Positions 11,094 through 23,593 of a stretch of DNA of 64,000 bases are shown here, in pieces. Where the stretch lies: positions 472,434,573 to 472,498,572 of the forward strand of contig NC_081409.1 in the NCBI RefSeq assembly GCF_030272615.1, in the 5' to 3' direction. The stretch is from Cryptomeria japonica (lineage: Eukaryota > Streptophyta > Pinopsida > Cupressales > Cupressaceae). Within the stretch, counting starts at the first letter, position 1. Every line of letters begins with the position of its first letter. Position numbers and translations under genes: made by a program. The notes beneath the pieces are model-generated. The model saw only the letters and a list, made by a program, of their open reading frames with translations, was not told the origin of the DNA and made no database searches.

Positions 11094-12848
11094 TCATGAT
11101 TCATTTGGTTTGTCTTGGACTATAATCACATTGCAATGTTCTGATTGGGAAGGCTCAATCATGTTGATGACGTTGTCATTGATGGTATAAGTATAATTTA
11201 CTTTGGCACCTCCTTTGGTCTTTGATGAATCACCTTGTTCACAAATAAGTAAAGGGTCCTTCAATGCTTTGTGATCAGTATTGGTTAGGTGATTATCGAC
11301 AACAATTTTACCAGTGTCTATGAGATCTTGAATCTCATGTTTGAGCTTCATGCAATTGTTTGTGTTATGACCTTTATTTCGATGGAAGTCACAGTATTCA
11401 TTTTCTCTCCACCATTTTGGTTTGATTTCTAGATCATATGGTCTGGAGTTATCTGGTAGCATTATCAGGTTGTTTGCCAATAGAGTTTTGAAAGTGGATT
11501 CATATGATTCTTTGAGAGGAGGAAAATCATGCTTAGGTTTGGAAAGCCAAGGTTTCTCTTTGAACCATTCTTTTGTTTTCTTCAGAGGATTTTTTGCTGC
11601 AGCTTCAGCAGCTTTGAGCACTTGTGTTCCACTAGCCAAGTTGAATATCATAGGTTTTGAGTTGGTTTTAATAGTGTCTACTACTCTATCATTAACAATG
11701 TTCTTATTGTTGTCTTTTCCATACTTCCAATACTTGTTTTTGTCTTAAAAGCAAGATCTTGGTTGTGTTTCTTTCCAAGGTGAGATATCCCCCTTCTTAA
11801 TGAGCACATCTTCCATTTGAATGGAATTATCTACCATTTTGTCAAATGATGGGTGTACTTGCATTTCTATAGTATATTTCAATTCTGGAACCAATTTGTT
11901 GATGAATATGTCCATTTTTTCAGAATCTGGGATAGGTCTTCTATACCTAGAGAACATCTTTCTCCAACATTGGAGGAAAGTAAGGAAAGGCTCCCTTGTT
12001 TTCTCTTTAGTATTGCAAAGCTCGATCATAGTCATAGGATGTCAAATTTTGTATGAGTATTGTTGTAAGAATAGTTGGATTAGTTCCTCAAATGTTTTTA
12101 TTCCTTTAGGTAGACTTGAGAACCATTCCATGGCTTGTCCTCCCAAACTCCTCGGGAAAAGGCGTATGAGATACTTTTGATCATGCATGAACTCCATACA
12201 GGTAACACAAAACTCTCTGACATGATCTTGAGGATTTGAGGTACCATCATATTTGTCAAATTTTGGGATCTCAACTCGTGAAGGGAATGGAGGCATGAAT
12301 AGATTCTTCTGAAATGGAAAAGGGCATATTGTCTCTAGAGAATATTGTTTTGGGGACTTATCCTTATTCTTTAGTTCAATGATCTCGGTCCGTAAGGCTA
12401 GTAATTGTTTGTGTTCCATGAGTATAGGTGATTCTTCCTTTTTAGTAATGAGTGTTTGAACATCATATCCAGTAGGAAGCTTGGCACCTTGTTTTTCTAG
12501 TTCTAATAAATAGTCTTCCTTTTCTTGAGCTAGGATAGCTTTCATCATTTTTCGGAAGTCTTTATCCTTTTGACAATCATGAATTTCTTTTTCTGGAGGT
12601 TCAATGTCTTCTTCAGCTTCACTTGATGAGGAATCATTATCGATTTCATGAATATTAAGGTTGTATTTGTCATTGTAATATGTCTCATGTATGGTGGGAG
12701 ATTCAGGTTCATCAAAAATTGGTACCCCTGATGATGAAGGTTTATCAGTGAGTGGGTCCTTCACGTAGTATGGGTTATCTTGATATGTGAAGGGTTGTCC
12801 TTTTCCTTTGGCCTCTTTCTTACGAGAGCTCTTGGTTTGAGTAGGCAT
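11094..12848 (-). pseudogene. Ty3/gypsy gag, element A
   Basis: The ATG at 12,848 (MPTQTKSSRKKEAKGKGQPF) starts a long frame. Domains are an acidic Ser/Glu N-terminal part, a retrotransposon gag domain (VEIPKFDKYDGTSNPQDHVR, then LGGQAMEWFSSLP, FEELIQLFLQQY), and a C-terminal zinc knuckle variant YCDFHRNKGHNTNNC (C-x2-H-x4-H-x4-C) near 11,350-11,390. In-frame or shifted breaks are near 12,040, 11,745 and 11,652; the frames on each side join cleanly, so one protein is meant. Gag would form the virus-like particle in the cytoplasm. Start chosen because the basic N-terminus and the reading upstream (stops) leave no earlier Met. Confidence 0.9.
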
Positions 12849-14990
12849 TTTTATGGATTAGTGTGACCTAAAACTGTTTGTGATGCAGAGGTCAAGATCA
12901 ATTTCAAAGCTAGTTGTTTGGTTAACATATTTGTTTGAGAGAAGCAACTAAGATTTAGTCTAGTTTCAGGAAAGATCTATCCTATATAAGACATTTATCT
13001 AAGTTAATTCGAGAGTAGTGACTAAGATTGGGTCTGGTTTCAAGAATGATATATCCTATATAGGACATTATCTAAGTGACTTAGGTTTGATAGGTAGTTG
13101 ATTGAACTAGTTGAAAAGATGATTGACCAAATCGTGCAACACAAATGGCAGAGGTACACTGTCTTGATCTATTTATGCTTAGGATGATGATAACCAGTAT
13201 TATGTTTACTGTAGACTTTTTGAGGCAAGTTTGACTATTTTTTACTGACAAAATCAAAGATTCGTACAACATGATCTACTAAGCCGGGCGATAATTTAAC
13301 AGTTCCAGGATTACAATAGTTATGTTTCATACGAGTTGTTGCCTAGTACCATATGACAAATAGGTATGTCCAGAATGATAAAAGATTTAGTGCAGTTATG
13401 TTTCATATGACACATGATTTAGCTTCAGCTGATAGACTGTTGGGTTTTGTATGACAGAGGATTGAGATCAGACAACAAATTATCAGACTCCTACAACACA
13501 GGATATGGTGCATGACGATAAATGATTAGATTCATATGATTGTTCATAGGGCTGAGACAAACATTCTGAATTTTTCAATAGCTGAGTATGACAACTGAGT
13601 ATGACCAATTTTGAGATGGAGTTATTTTTTACCAGGATAGACTAGTTTTGGACAGAATTTTGACTTAGGATGGACTAGTTCTGACACAGACAGAGTTTTT
13701 GATCACTAAGTTGTTTCTTGTTTTCTCTAGTTTTTGGTATTTCAGTTTTTGTTTCAAGGATGAAAACACAAAAAACACATAGTATAAATAGTAACTCCAA
13801 TCACACCATGCAAGCCCTAAGGAATTTGGTGAGAGAAGAAAAACTTTTCTTGTAGACTCAGGCACACACCCAATAGCTAATCAGAATACGGCAGCTGAGT
13901 CTCATGAAATGGATTGTCAACGTCGTATTATTCGACTCGAAATGCTAATGGGGGCATGAAATGACAAGTATCTTGGGAGAGTTACTATCTCTCTTGCACA
14001 AAGATTATCCCCCTTTCGGAGGTGAACCAGGTAGCTTCTAATTTTAACTGGATCTAGTAAGGGGTTCATTCAGCGCATCGAGGTATAAACTCAATTAAGA
14101 GGTCTCCCAACCTTGAAAACCAAGGTTTAATATACCCGAAGGTATGGAGGAGAAATATTCCCGAGCACTGTCGTTGACTTGATTTTCATCAAATCACATT
14201 TATTTTATTGTGGGTTGGAGTACTTGGCATTTAGCCATTCCCACTTAGGTTGTTCCCCTCACACCGGTTGCAATGGCTTTAAGAGTTTTTCAACCCCTCG
14301 GGAGGGCAGACTTGCTAAAGATGTACAAATCTCAAATAAAGAAAAAGCCTCAAGGGTCTAGATTTCTAATTGTCTAGAAAAAGACAAGAGCATACTCTCC
14401 TACCTCTTAGAATCTTCTAAAAACATGAAAAACAGATTTGTTCTTTAACCAGATAGCAATTTAGGTGCCTAAAAATGAATTGAAAGAATACATGATGTTT
14501 GGTCGATTCTTCTTAGGCAACCTGCAAAGACAACGAATCAATAGTCATATTGTCTTTGTGTGACAAGCATATTCTTCAACAAGCATTCTGCAAAAACTGA
14601 TTAGGCTGTGAAAAATTCTAAGACAGACAGATAAACAACCAGGGTCAGTCGTTAGAATAATCAATTTAAACAGAAAACCAAAATCATGAAATTTTCTTTT
14701 TCTAAATTTTTAACTAGAAAAATATAGAGTCATACGATAAATTTTACCAGATCATACGATACAAGATTCCTTCTTGTACGATACATAATTCCATTTCGTA
14801 CAATACTTGCAGTTTGCCATTTCAGCCTATGGGAAATGTCGTACGATATGACACAGACACTATACGGACAAAAATCCAAAAAGATGAAAATCTGAAAAAT
14901 AACAAAAATAAAAAAGTCAGTCTTGGAGGCCAAAAAAATGTAGTCTTCTACCCCACGGTGGCCGCCAGAGATGTGTGTGTGAAAAAGGGT
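12849..14990 (-). other. 5' leader region of element A, no gene
   Basis: No supported coding sequence. A CATACGAT/CGTACGAT motif cluster occurs at about 14,731-14,847, including tcgtacgat at 14,839-14,847. The stretch 13,920-14,360 reads like an untranslated leader. I could not place the LTR end or primer site of element A here with confidence. Confidence 0.45.
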
Positions 14991-16097
14991 CTATAGCTGC
15001 AAGCACAACACTTCAATTAAGTCATTACATGTATGGTTAGTAAATCAATAATCAATAAATAATAAACCATAACAAAGCGACTAATTACTTTCTAAAAGAT
15101 GCGAGTATAAGATTGCTCTCAGATTTTTATAATCAATACCAGTGACTAGACTACACCAAGACGAAGGATTTAATCTATATGAGGATGATATTAAGCTAAA
15201 ATGGATGCAAGATGGATGAATTATTCAAGCAATATGAGTAAACTAAATATGGATGCAAATAATCTAAAAAAACCACAATGTATTCAATGACTCCAAAGTA
15301 AAAATCAGCGTAATAATAATCTCCAAGCGTGTTCTCAAAAATCTCTGGGGTAAATTGGATGAGAGTTGAAGGCTAAATTTATAGAGAATTACAAGAGAGA
15401 TGATGAAAAAGCTCAATTTAGGATTAATTGAAATAATTGAGAAATTAGGTTCAGTTAACCTTGAGATAGATTTTAATTGTAGTTTAATTGAAATGCATTT
15501 AAATTATAAGTTCAAGTTGCATTGGAAATAAGAATTAATTAATTCCATGCACTTGTGATAAAAATAGATAATTCTTTGATTTATTCAAGAAAAGAGTCTT
15601 TTTAATGCAACTGAACTTTTTTTTTCTGAAAAGCTTTGAGTTCCAATTTTAGAGAATAATCAATAATTCAATTAATTGCTTTTCTAATTTCAAGTTCTAA
15701 ATTTAGAAAAAGAAATAATATCTCAAGTTTGATTTCTCTCTCAATACAATTCTTTTATTTTATTTTCAATTCAACTCTTGTTTTGTAATTAATTCCTCTT
15801 TTGTAATAAATTAATTCCTTTCTGCATGATTAATGGCAAATTTATTAATTAATTAAATATGCTAGGATATTTAATAAATTAAAATAGGATAATTGATTAA
15901 AATGATTTTCTTGGAATGATTCAATTAATTAAATAAATATTTAATTAATATTGAGTGATTGATTTGCCATGTGATATTTGATGATTGAAGAATTAATAAT
16001 GTGCTCAAAGTTGATTTAATTGCCTTTGGTTAGGACCTTGGTGATGTTGTCAAGATTAGGGGCCCATGGTTTAGATGACCAATTTTAGGGTATTACA
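14991..16097. repeat. AT-rich LTR-like block ending ATTACA
   Basis: The stretch is rich in ttaattaatt and ends tagggtattaca at 16,097, the sort of ending plant gypsy LTRs have. No matching TG start, primer site or second copy is visible, so a solo or partial LTR is only a guess. Confidence 0.35.
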
Positions 16098-17820
16098 GTA
16101 TTATCTTGAAGTGTAATGGTCACTTGTATATGTAGATAGATCTATGTTGTAAAGTAGAAATATTTAATGGTGTACTTTCATGTATATGTGAATGTAATGT
16201 AGTTAGTTGTAGAACATGTTCATGAGACCCTAAATGTAAATGGTGATCATTATCAAGACCTTGTTAAAACCATTAATGTTAGAACATTGAAACATGGTAT
16301 ATTCAATAGTTGCTTTATCTAGCATCATATAAACTAAATCAGCCATAAGGCTGTAATCTATAATACAACTTAGAATTCTGAAAATGTAAAGACCGCATTT
16401 GATTAAGAGCTCATTAGTATCATGGTTGTGACAAACAATTGATGCATGGTTGGTAATATAATCATTAAAAGTATACGTGGATTTTGTATGCATTATGTCT
16501 ATGGGTAGCAATAGAATAGTTGTCATCATAGTAGCTCGAGGTTATATGTCATTTAAATGTTGCATCTTGTTTGAGGGAAGCAATGGGAACATTATATTTA
16601 TGGTGGTAATACCTCATCCCTAGCATGTAAGGAGAAAGTTACTTGTAGCATGTAAGCATTTAGATTTGTAGGATTATTGGTTTGGACTTCTAGATGGAGC
16701 TAGAGTATAAGAGGTTTACTTCCTTTTATTTAGGTAGTTGCTAAGCATTGTAGATAGTAGAATGCATTAGAGGTTATAAGGAAGACTATATAACATACCT
16801 TGTGTGGTGGAATTATGTTAGCTAGATCATTAAGTCCACATATGCATTTCCATGTTGATTGTGAATCTAATGTATAGACTGAGAATCATAAAGTTAGTAA
16901 GTATGTGATGGCATCAATATACCCTAGGGAGCTATATGAGACTTTGTAAACATGTTTCCGCTTGTGTCAAAACATAACTAGACATTCAACGTAAGATTCA
17001 ACTAAGATGAATTAAGTGTATTAATTTGTACTCTCACTTCCTAGATAAGGTTAAATAGAAAGTTATTAGTTAGACAATTTTGTTTTGTCCATTTCTAGGT
17101 TGTTAGTGTGAGTTCCATGGGATTGTTGGTGGGTGCATCACATGACTCATACTTTTTGAGTATTGTAACAACAAGAACAAAATTTCCCTTCTTAGCACTC
17201 CTTGTGCTATGTTATGGATGAATGATTTGATGTTATTATTGTAATTTATGCTTAAATCGTTTAAATATGTCTCATTCAAATGTGATTGGTGTGAGTAGAT
17301 ACATGATAGGTGCAAGTCATAGATTGTGCTAGTTGATTTTAATAGTTTGTAGTTGTGAAAACACATTGTTTTCCTTCAAGAAAGCTCTAAATTCAATCCT
17401 TTCTCATGAAATATTGATGCATCACTTGTTTAGTTGAGTTGTGAGAGATTGAGGACTATTTGTTGAAGGATTTTGTGAGTTGAGCAGGTTGTAGGTCTCA
17501 GTTAGATTTTGGTGCATCACCTCCTCTTAGGATAGGTTTTCAGTTCTAAGTTTCCTTCAATCCTTTTTCCCATCAAGAGATTAGTTTGTAGGAGGTATTC
17601 ATCAGGGAACCGACCCTTCATCTGGAGATTGGTCCTCAAGATAGGTAACCCATAGGCTTGAGGATCATTCCATATTTTATAAGATTGTTGAGATTTTAGC
17701 TTAAGCATCATGGGTGCAATATGGCAAGTAGATATATTGCCTGTCAAGTTCCTAGTGGAACAATTATTGGGAATTAGTGTTCACATAGGTGTTAATATTG
17801 CATCATAGGATGCATAAATA
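16098..17820. other. No gene recognised
   Basis: AT-rich DNA with only short chance open frames in all directions and no recognisable protein motif. I see nothing that I can name. Confidence 0.4.
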
Positions 17821-17829
17821 ATTAGGTGT

Positions 17830-18093
17830 GTTAAGGCTTGTCTAATAAGTTATTAAATTAGTGGTGCGTATTAAGTTGTTAAAACAACTCAATATTTATA
17901 GGAGTTCTTGTTTGTACGTCTATTGAGTTATTAAAACAACTCAATCTATTTAGGAATATTGTTTCCTAAATAATAGGATATGAGGAATCCTATAAATATG
18001 TAAAAGCATTATGATTATTATTATGAAGAAGAAATATTATTTGATGTGTAAAGTTTTTCTGTGACTTCTATACCTCTGTCCATATTTCTTATA
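17830..18093 (+). repeat. LTR with doubled AACAACTCAAT box and TATA box
   Basis: Two copies of a gttattaaaacaactcaat-like box lie about 50 bases apart (near 17,877 and 17,931), followed by a hairpin-prone aggaatattgtttcctaa and a TATA-like ctataaatatg near 17,991. A primer-binding site follows directly at 18,094. The 5' end is not clear. Likely the 3' part of a copia-type 5' LTR on +. Confidence 0.5.
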
Positions 18094-18105
18094 TGGTATC
18101 AGAGC
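18094..18105 (+). other. Primer-binding site for initiator-Met tRNA
   Basis: The 12 bases TGGTATCAGAGC are complementary to the 3' end of plant initiator-Met tRNA and are the standard priming site of many copia and some gypsy elements. No recognisable gag follows, so the internal part of this element is either lost or unrecognisable. Confidence 0.75.
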
Positions 18106-19560
18106 CCAGATTGGGTGCAATTCCGTCATGGGAGTACCTAGGAAGATGAGAGTATGTAAGATGTAATTCTGGCAACATTTCATGGCGTGAAGATTAAGGA
18201 CAAGTGTCGAATTGGCCTATTGCAGGTGTTTGGTTGAAGTTGGAGGGTTTAATATTGGGCATAGACCTCTAGAATACCTAAGCGACTAAGTTGAGAGGCT
18301 CTATCTGCAATCGAAGTGGGCATGGCTATTATATTTGGTTGAGGCATGAGATTTGGAGGATATATAAGTGAGATTTTATTTATGCTAATACATATATCAT
18401 TCATGCCTTGTTCGAGAGAGTTGTTGGGTCTTCATTCCTCATTCCCTTATGGTCGCTAAAAGTGTTTACCTTGATGCTTGGGTGAAGGGTTCTTTATTTA
18501 GGCATTTGAGTTTGCAAAATTGCCATAGACTGAGCATATCTCATTAATTTGGCATGTCAATCTCCTTGTTTATGGTGTGAGTGCATCCATATTGGATAGG
18601 CCTTGCTAGTTGAAAAGTATCCCTTCCTTGCTGATAGAAGTGTATCAGTTAGCAACAATGATTCTTGATGTTATATTTCCATTAGTGTTTGAAAGAGTTT
18701 GATACCAATACTTATATTAAGAGTTTTATCTGTTAAGAAAGGAAATGGATCCTCCCCAATTGATTGGAGCAGGAGAACAAAAATTGTTTTCTTGGTGTTG
18801 CCCATAGTCTTGCATTTTTACATGAATAAGGATCATATAAAGATCATTCCAGGTTTGGCATGTAACTATTTCAACACACTAGTCAATAATTTCTTGTGGA
18901 TATTTATCAGTATAGTTGTCTATCACCAAGATTTATTTTAAAGGCTCTTGCAGCAAAGAAGTAGGTTACGGTCACATGTAAAGATCACATCACAAGATGC
19001 ATTTACATAACTTCACTACAATGCTCTTTAAGTGTAATATTTTGTTGAGTTTTGTTAGAGTCATTGTGTGTAAGTTTCTTAGATATGTTTGAGTCTAAAT
19101 AAGCTACATTTACAAGTAAAAGTTTAGCTGTACCATTTTATTTAGAATAGGGTCCACTTTAAAAATCCAATAATGGTCATGTCATTAAAAATGTTGAAAA
19201 ATAAATAAAAAATGAAACATTATTTCAATTGTAAATGGATGCACTTGTGCTTGTATGCAAAATTCATTTTATGGGGGGGAATTCTAAAATTGAACCTTAA
19301 ATCCAAACTAGCTAGGTAAGTAGCAAACTGATTGGAGGATGGAGGACCAAAGGCTGGAGGAAAATTAGCAACCTCTCGTCAGTCACTAGCGACGAGGTCG
19401 TGAAACTACATTAGTGACAAAACAACTTGTGCAAAAATGAATAAAGCTAAGATCGGTTTCTAGGTGGCAGCGTCAATTGTCTCATATCATTTGTGATTAG
19501 AGTGGCAATGATTTCAAATGGTGGCTACATATGCAACAACAAAGACTTGGTTCTCAAGAT
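18106..19560. other. Downstream of the primer site, no recognisable gene
   Basis: Many stops in all frames. Short open stretches such as 18,699-18,941 show no known domain. It may be the decayed leader or gag of the element primed at 18,094. Confidence 0.35.
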
Positions 19561-19564
19561 TTGT

Positions 19565-19768
19565 AAGTTGTGGATGGATGTATTTGTCCCCATTCACAAG
19601 AAGGTTGGATGTGTTTGTCCCTAGTCACAAGAGTTGGAGATTATGATTGGATGTGTTTGTCCCCAATCATAATTGTTATGAGTAGAAGTGTATGCCCCTA
19701 TTCATGACCTTATTTTTGGGTAGATGTGTTTGTCTCTATCCACAATTTATGTAAGACCTTGGATAGAT
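19565..19768. repeat. Degenerate minisatellite, GGATGTGTTTGTCCC unit
   Basis: About five copies of a unit close to GGATGTGTTTGTCCCCATTC (spacing about 38-50 bases, degenerate). The phrase resembles units of plant Tat/Ogre-type leaders. A related unit (GGATAGATGCCTATCCC) forms the minisatellite at 59,563-59,790. Confidence 0.65.
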
Positions 19769-19769
19769 G

Positions 19770-21264
19770 TGTTAGTTGTTAGTTAGATGAGAGGGGGGGT
19801 GAATCAGATAAACTCACAATACATTGATCTATACAGATTCAACCTCAGTAGAACTTACTTGATATGCAACTATGACTGTAAATCATTCAAACTCATAAAC
19901 TGATAAACTTGAAACAACAAAACACATACAACACCAGATTTAATGTGGAAACCCAAATAGGGAAAAACCACTATGGGATTTTGGACCCACTAAGAAAATA
20001 TACTCTTCTAGAGTATGCTCGATTAAAAGCCAATCCTGTTAAAGATTACATAAACACATTTGCTAGATGTGACCCGGTCAATGGATTTCCCTCAGATCTA
20101 TCAGAATCTTGCACTTTGTTAGAAGTGACCTTGTCAAAGGATTTCAAACACTCATTCAGAATGTTACCTTGCTAGAGGATTTACAAATAAGACTATTAGG
20201 TCCACTTGGTTAAGAGATTTCCTGTCACTTACAAAATAAATAATAGTAATAAAATATATCTGCAACTTCACATCTGAAATGTTAAAGTAGACTCTATGTG
20301 CTCAAATAAATCTTGTCATAAGACTTATCTTCCTCCTTGCTGGGCTTCTCAATTTGTTCTTCAATCTGATCTTCAATATTCTGTACTCGGTAATCACTTC
20401 TGCAGTATCACTGCTCTTCTATTTGCCCGCATACTTTGTTCATCAAATTTTCCTTATTTATAAGCAATTCCAAACTGCTTAATCTCCTTAATCACATTTC
20501 CCATGATTAATCTTAGCCATCAGATCTTCAAACTTGACTAGGTTCATTGAATCCTTCAAACTGAAAAATGTTTTATCTTGCCTTAGAACTTGTATACCTC
20601 CCTTGGTACTTGTGCTCGGTTATGACCGTTCAATCTATGCTATAGATCTAACTCTTGAATTTTCATTGTCGTTGATCCTTAACAAACTTCTTGCACGACA
20701 TTCCAATCTTCTATAAATCTCCAGCTCATTGGCATCCTTCATTTAATAATGTATTTATTCATCCAATGCATTCTGTTATTGCTCGGTTGATACTCAGTAA
20801 ATACAGAACTTTACTCGGTAACTTCTTCCTTCTTTAACCAACACTGATAACCTTGGTGTTTACCGACTAGCTCCTTTCTCGATAAAATAGAATAGTATCA
20901 AACCTTTACTCATTCTATTACATGAAATCTTTCCCTTCTTATTCAGTCTTTGAATACACATATATAGGATATCGAAACAATCAAAATAACATAATCTCAT
21001 CACTGTCTAACTCGGTAATAGTTGCCCATTGAATAACTTATTACTCCCCTTCATTTTCACATTCTTTTTGTGTCACTTACTGACATTTTTATACTCATCA
21101 AAACATACTCTTTAAGATATGGCAACATCATACTGAATCTGAAAATCAATTGCTTGACATCAATGACAAAATAATATTCTTAAGACAGTAATCATCCTTT
21201 ATCAATTATATCATCAATCTCCAACAACCTTCTCAATATCAACAAACTTAATTTAATGCCAACA
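19770..21264 (-). repeat. LTR of copia element 1
   Basis: On the minus strand it starts TGTTGGCATTAAATTAAG at 21,264, next to a polypurine tract, and ends CTAACA near 19,770-19,777 (the exact end is uncertain because the end sequence is locally repeated). Ends are TGTT...AACA. Inside, a G-rich gagagggggggtgaat run (19,788-19,804) and an aatgtggaaaccc phrase (19,942) are typical of plant copia LTRs. Length about 1.49 kb. It is the 3' LTR relative to the RNase H at 21,635-22,437. Confidence 0.65.
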
Positions 21265-21278
21265 ATCTCCCCCTTTGG
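21265..21278 (-). other. Polypurine tract of copia element 1
   Basis: On the minus strand CCAAAGGGGGAGAT abuts the TGTTGG start of the LTR, which is the expected plus-strand primer site. Further AGGGGGAGAAG runs lie at about 21,372-21,404 in the 3' untranslated region. Confidence 0.75.
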
Positions 21279-21634
21279 AATTGATGGCAATACTAACATG
21301 ATTTATTCCAATTGATTCGGACTGTTGTTTTTCTTCTCATGTTATCTTTGAGCTGTAAACTTCTCCTATAATCTTCTCCCCCTGTCATTAGTCTTCTCCC
21401 CCTTTGACAACAATGCCAAAAGTAAAACTAATTCATGATTACTTCCTCTGTAAAGTAATATCCTTGCTTGTTAAAACATATACAAATGTATCATCTTAGT
21501 CTCGGTCAGGGCATCTTGTCTTCATTCATTGTTTCGTGCACAACTTTAGTCGACCTCCTAAAGTGTGTAAATTGGCATCAACTAACAAATAGTATTCTGT
21601 AGAGTTATAGAATTTATGCTTTCACTGAACTCTG

Positions 21635-22437
21635 TCAGTGAGTACTAGATAGGGGTAGGACCCCTAACTTACTTCTGAGATACTCAAAAGTGTCCCTTGG
21701 CAGTGGCTTTGTGAAGATGTCTACCAATTGTTCCTTTGTGCTAACATATTCCAGCACAACTTTCTTTTCTTGAACTTCTTCTCTTAGATAATGATACTTC
21801 ATAGAGATATGCTTTGTCTTAGAGTGCATTACCAGATTCTTTGAAATGTTAATATCACTTGTATTATCACAAAATATAGTTACTAGCTCGGTAACTGTCT
21901 CATTCATACCTTCCAATAGTTTTTTGATCCATGCTATATTGGTACAATTCAATGCTGTAGCGACATATTCAGCTTCAACTGTTGACTATGAAATGCATCC
22001 TTGTTTGTTGCTAAGACAACTCACTAGTCTTTCTCCCAAAAAGAAAGCTCCACCACTTGTGTTTTTCCTGTCATCAATATTTCCTGCCCAATCAGCATCA
22101 ATATAGACTTTTAAGTCAAAATCATTCCTCTTTTTATATAGTAAACCATAATCTTCAGTGCCTCTCAAGTATCTGAAAATTCTCTTAATTGTTGTCATAT
22201 GGGTTTCTTTGGGATCTGTAGAAAATCTTGCAACTATACTACTGCATGTGCTATATCATGCCTGTTGTGAACTACATATTGCAACTTTCCAATCATAGAT
22301 CGGTAAAGTGTCTCATCAACAAATGTAGATTCATCATTCTTTGATAGTTTACAATTAGTAGTCATAGGAGTACTTACAAGTTTAGAATCCTCCATTCCAA
22401 ATTTCTTCAAGATTTCCTTCATGGAGATTTGATTCAT
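21635..22437 (-). pseudogene. Ty1/copia RT end and RNase H, copia element 1
   Basis: The 5' part (22,437-22,237) reads MKEILKKFGMEDSKLVSTPM and YRSMIGKLQYVVHNRHDIAHA, the RT-RNase H joint of copia pol. After a break near 22,235 it reads TTIKRIFRYLRGTEDYGLLY, YIDADWAGNIDDRKNTSGG, then a TAG in the AEYVA region (near 21,987), CDNTSDINISKNLVMHSKTKHI, and ends VDIFTKPLPRDTFEYLRSKLG. The catalytic Asp of DADWAG and Asp of CDNTS are present. The remaining pol upstream is cut off at 22,437 by gypsy DNA. At 21,279-21,634 the 3' untranslated region leads to the polypurine tract. Confidence 0.93.
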
Positions 22438-22444
22438 GCGCTAG

Positions 22445-23340
22445 TGCAAGAGCTTGAACCCGTTATATCTGCATAGCCCTTCTCTTAGTGGGGGGCTTGA
22501 CCTTATTGGCAGGATTCACTTGACATCAACAAATGGACACAAGTTCATTATAATTACAACATAATATTTTACAAAATGGATTGAGGCTATACCCATGACC
22601 TATATCACTAGCACACAAATTTCCAAATCCATTTTGAATTACATCATTTGTAGATATGGAGTCCCTCTTACCATAGTTACAGACATTTTCTATCTATTTA
22701 AGAATCAAGATGTTAGAGAACTCTGTGAGAAGTTACACATTCAACACCGCTTCTCAACTCCATATTATTCATAGAGTAATGGCCAAGCTGAGACATCCAA
22801 TAAGATCATCTTCAAGATACTTAAAAAGGTTATCAATAACACTGCCCAAGATTGGCATGTGTAGTTGAATCCTACCTTGTGGGCCTACCACACATCTCTC
22901 TGTACCCCAACTTGGTGCAACATCTTAATCTTTGGTGTATGATGCAGAAGCCATTCTTCTTATAGAAATTGAGATTACATCACTAAGATTTTCTTTGCAA
23001 CATCTAATTGATGATGAAGCATATAGAGTATCCAGAGTGCATCAACTAGAAATGTTGGATAAAAGATGTTAGACAACATTGACCCATTTACAATCTTATC
23101 AAAATCATCTCCATCACAACAACAACAAGAAGGTCAAAGGGTGACATTTTGAAGTTGGAGACTTAGTCTTAAAGGCAAACCCTAAGAACTCTTAGTCAAT
23201 AGAGATCATTAATGGAAAATTTGAGCCTAACTTGATAGGTCCTTTCATTTTTACAACAACATATGGTTTAGGTGCATATCAATTGGCAACACTAGAGGGA
23301 GAACTACTTTAAGATCCCGTCAACAGAATGCACCTCTAGA
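22445..23340 (+). pseudogene. Ty3/gypsy integrase, element B
   Basis: Reading in order: GLDLIGRIHLTSTNGHKFII, YFTKWIEAIPM, SKSILNYIICRYGVPLTIVT, LCEKLHIQHRFSTPYYS, SNGQAETSNKI, QDWHV, NPTLWAYHTSL, then the C-terminal FEVGDLVLKANPKN, KFEPNLIGPF and YGLGAYQLATLEGE. Unlike element A, the Asp of DLIG, the Asp of VTD and the Glu of GQAET are retained, but several stops (for example TAA just before YFTKW and TAG before SNGQ) break it. The N-terminal finger and all upstream pol are missing: DNA before 22,440 is the copia fragment on the other strand. Confidence 0.92.
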
Positions 23341-23429
23341 AGTACTACACACGAGTATTTTCAATAGTTCTTCTATATGATCTTTGAACAAATACAAAAA
23401 AAATGAGAAAGCAAAAAAATCATCACCTT

Positions 23430-23593
23430 GGTGAAAACTTGGCAAACAGGTGGCTTGTGTGAAAAAAAAAGTAAAAAATAAATAAAAATGAAATGACAAA
23501 AAGAGTAAAGAAAAATTATTCGCTCTCTAGTGAAAACTTGGCAAACAGGTGCTTTGGGCAAGTACTGTAGTGAAAACTTGGCAAATAAGCGCC
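23430..23593 (+). repeat. 3' motif block of element B, three copies
   Basis: Copies of GTGAAAACTTGGCAAACAGG lie at 23,430-23,454, 23,530-23,552 and 23,570-23,593, with A-rich tracts before and between them. They begin about 90 bases past the last integrase motifs, as in element A, but on the opposite strand, matching the opposite orientation of the integrase. Confidence 0.85.
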
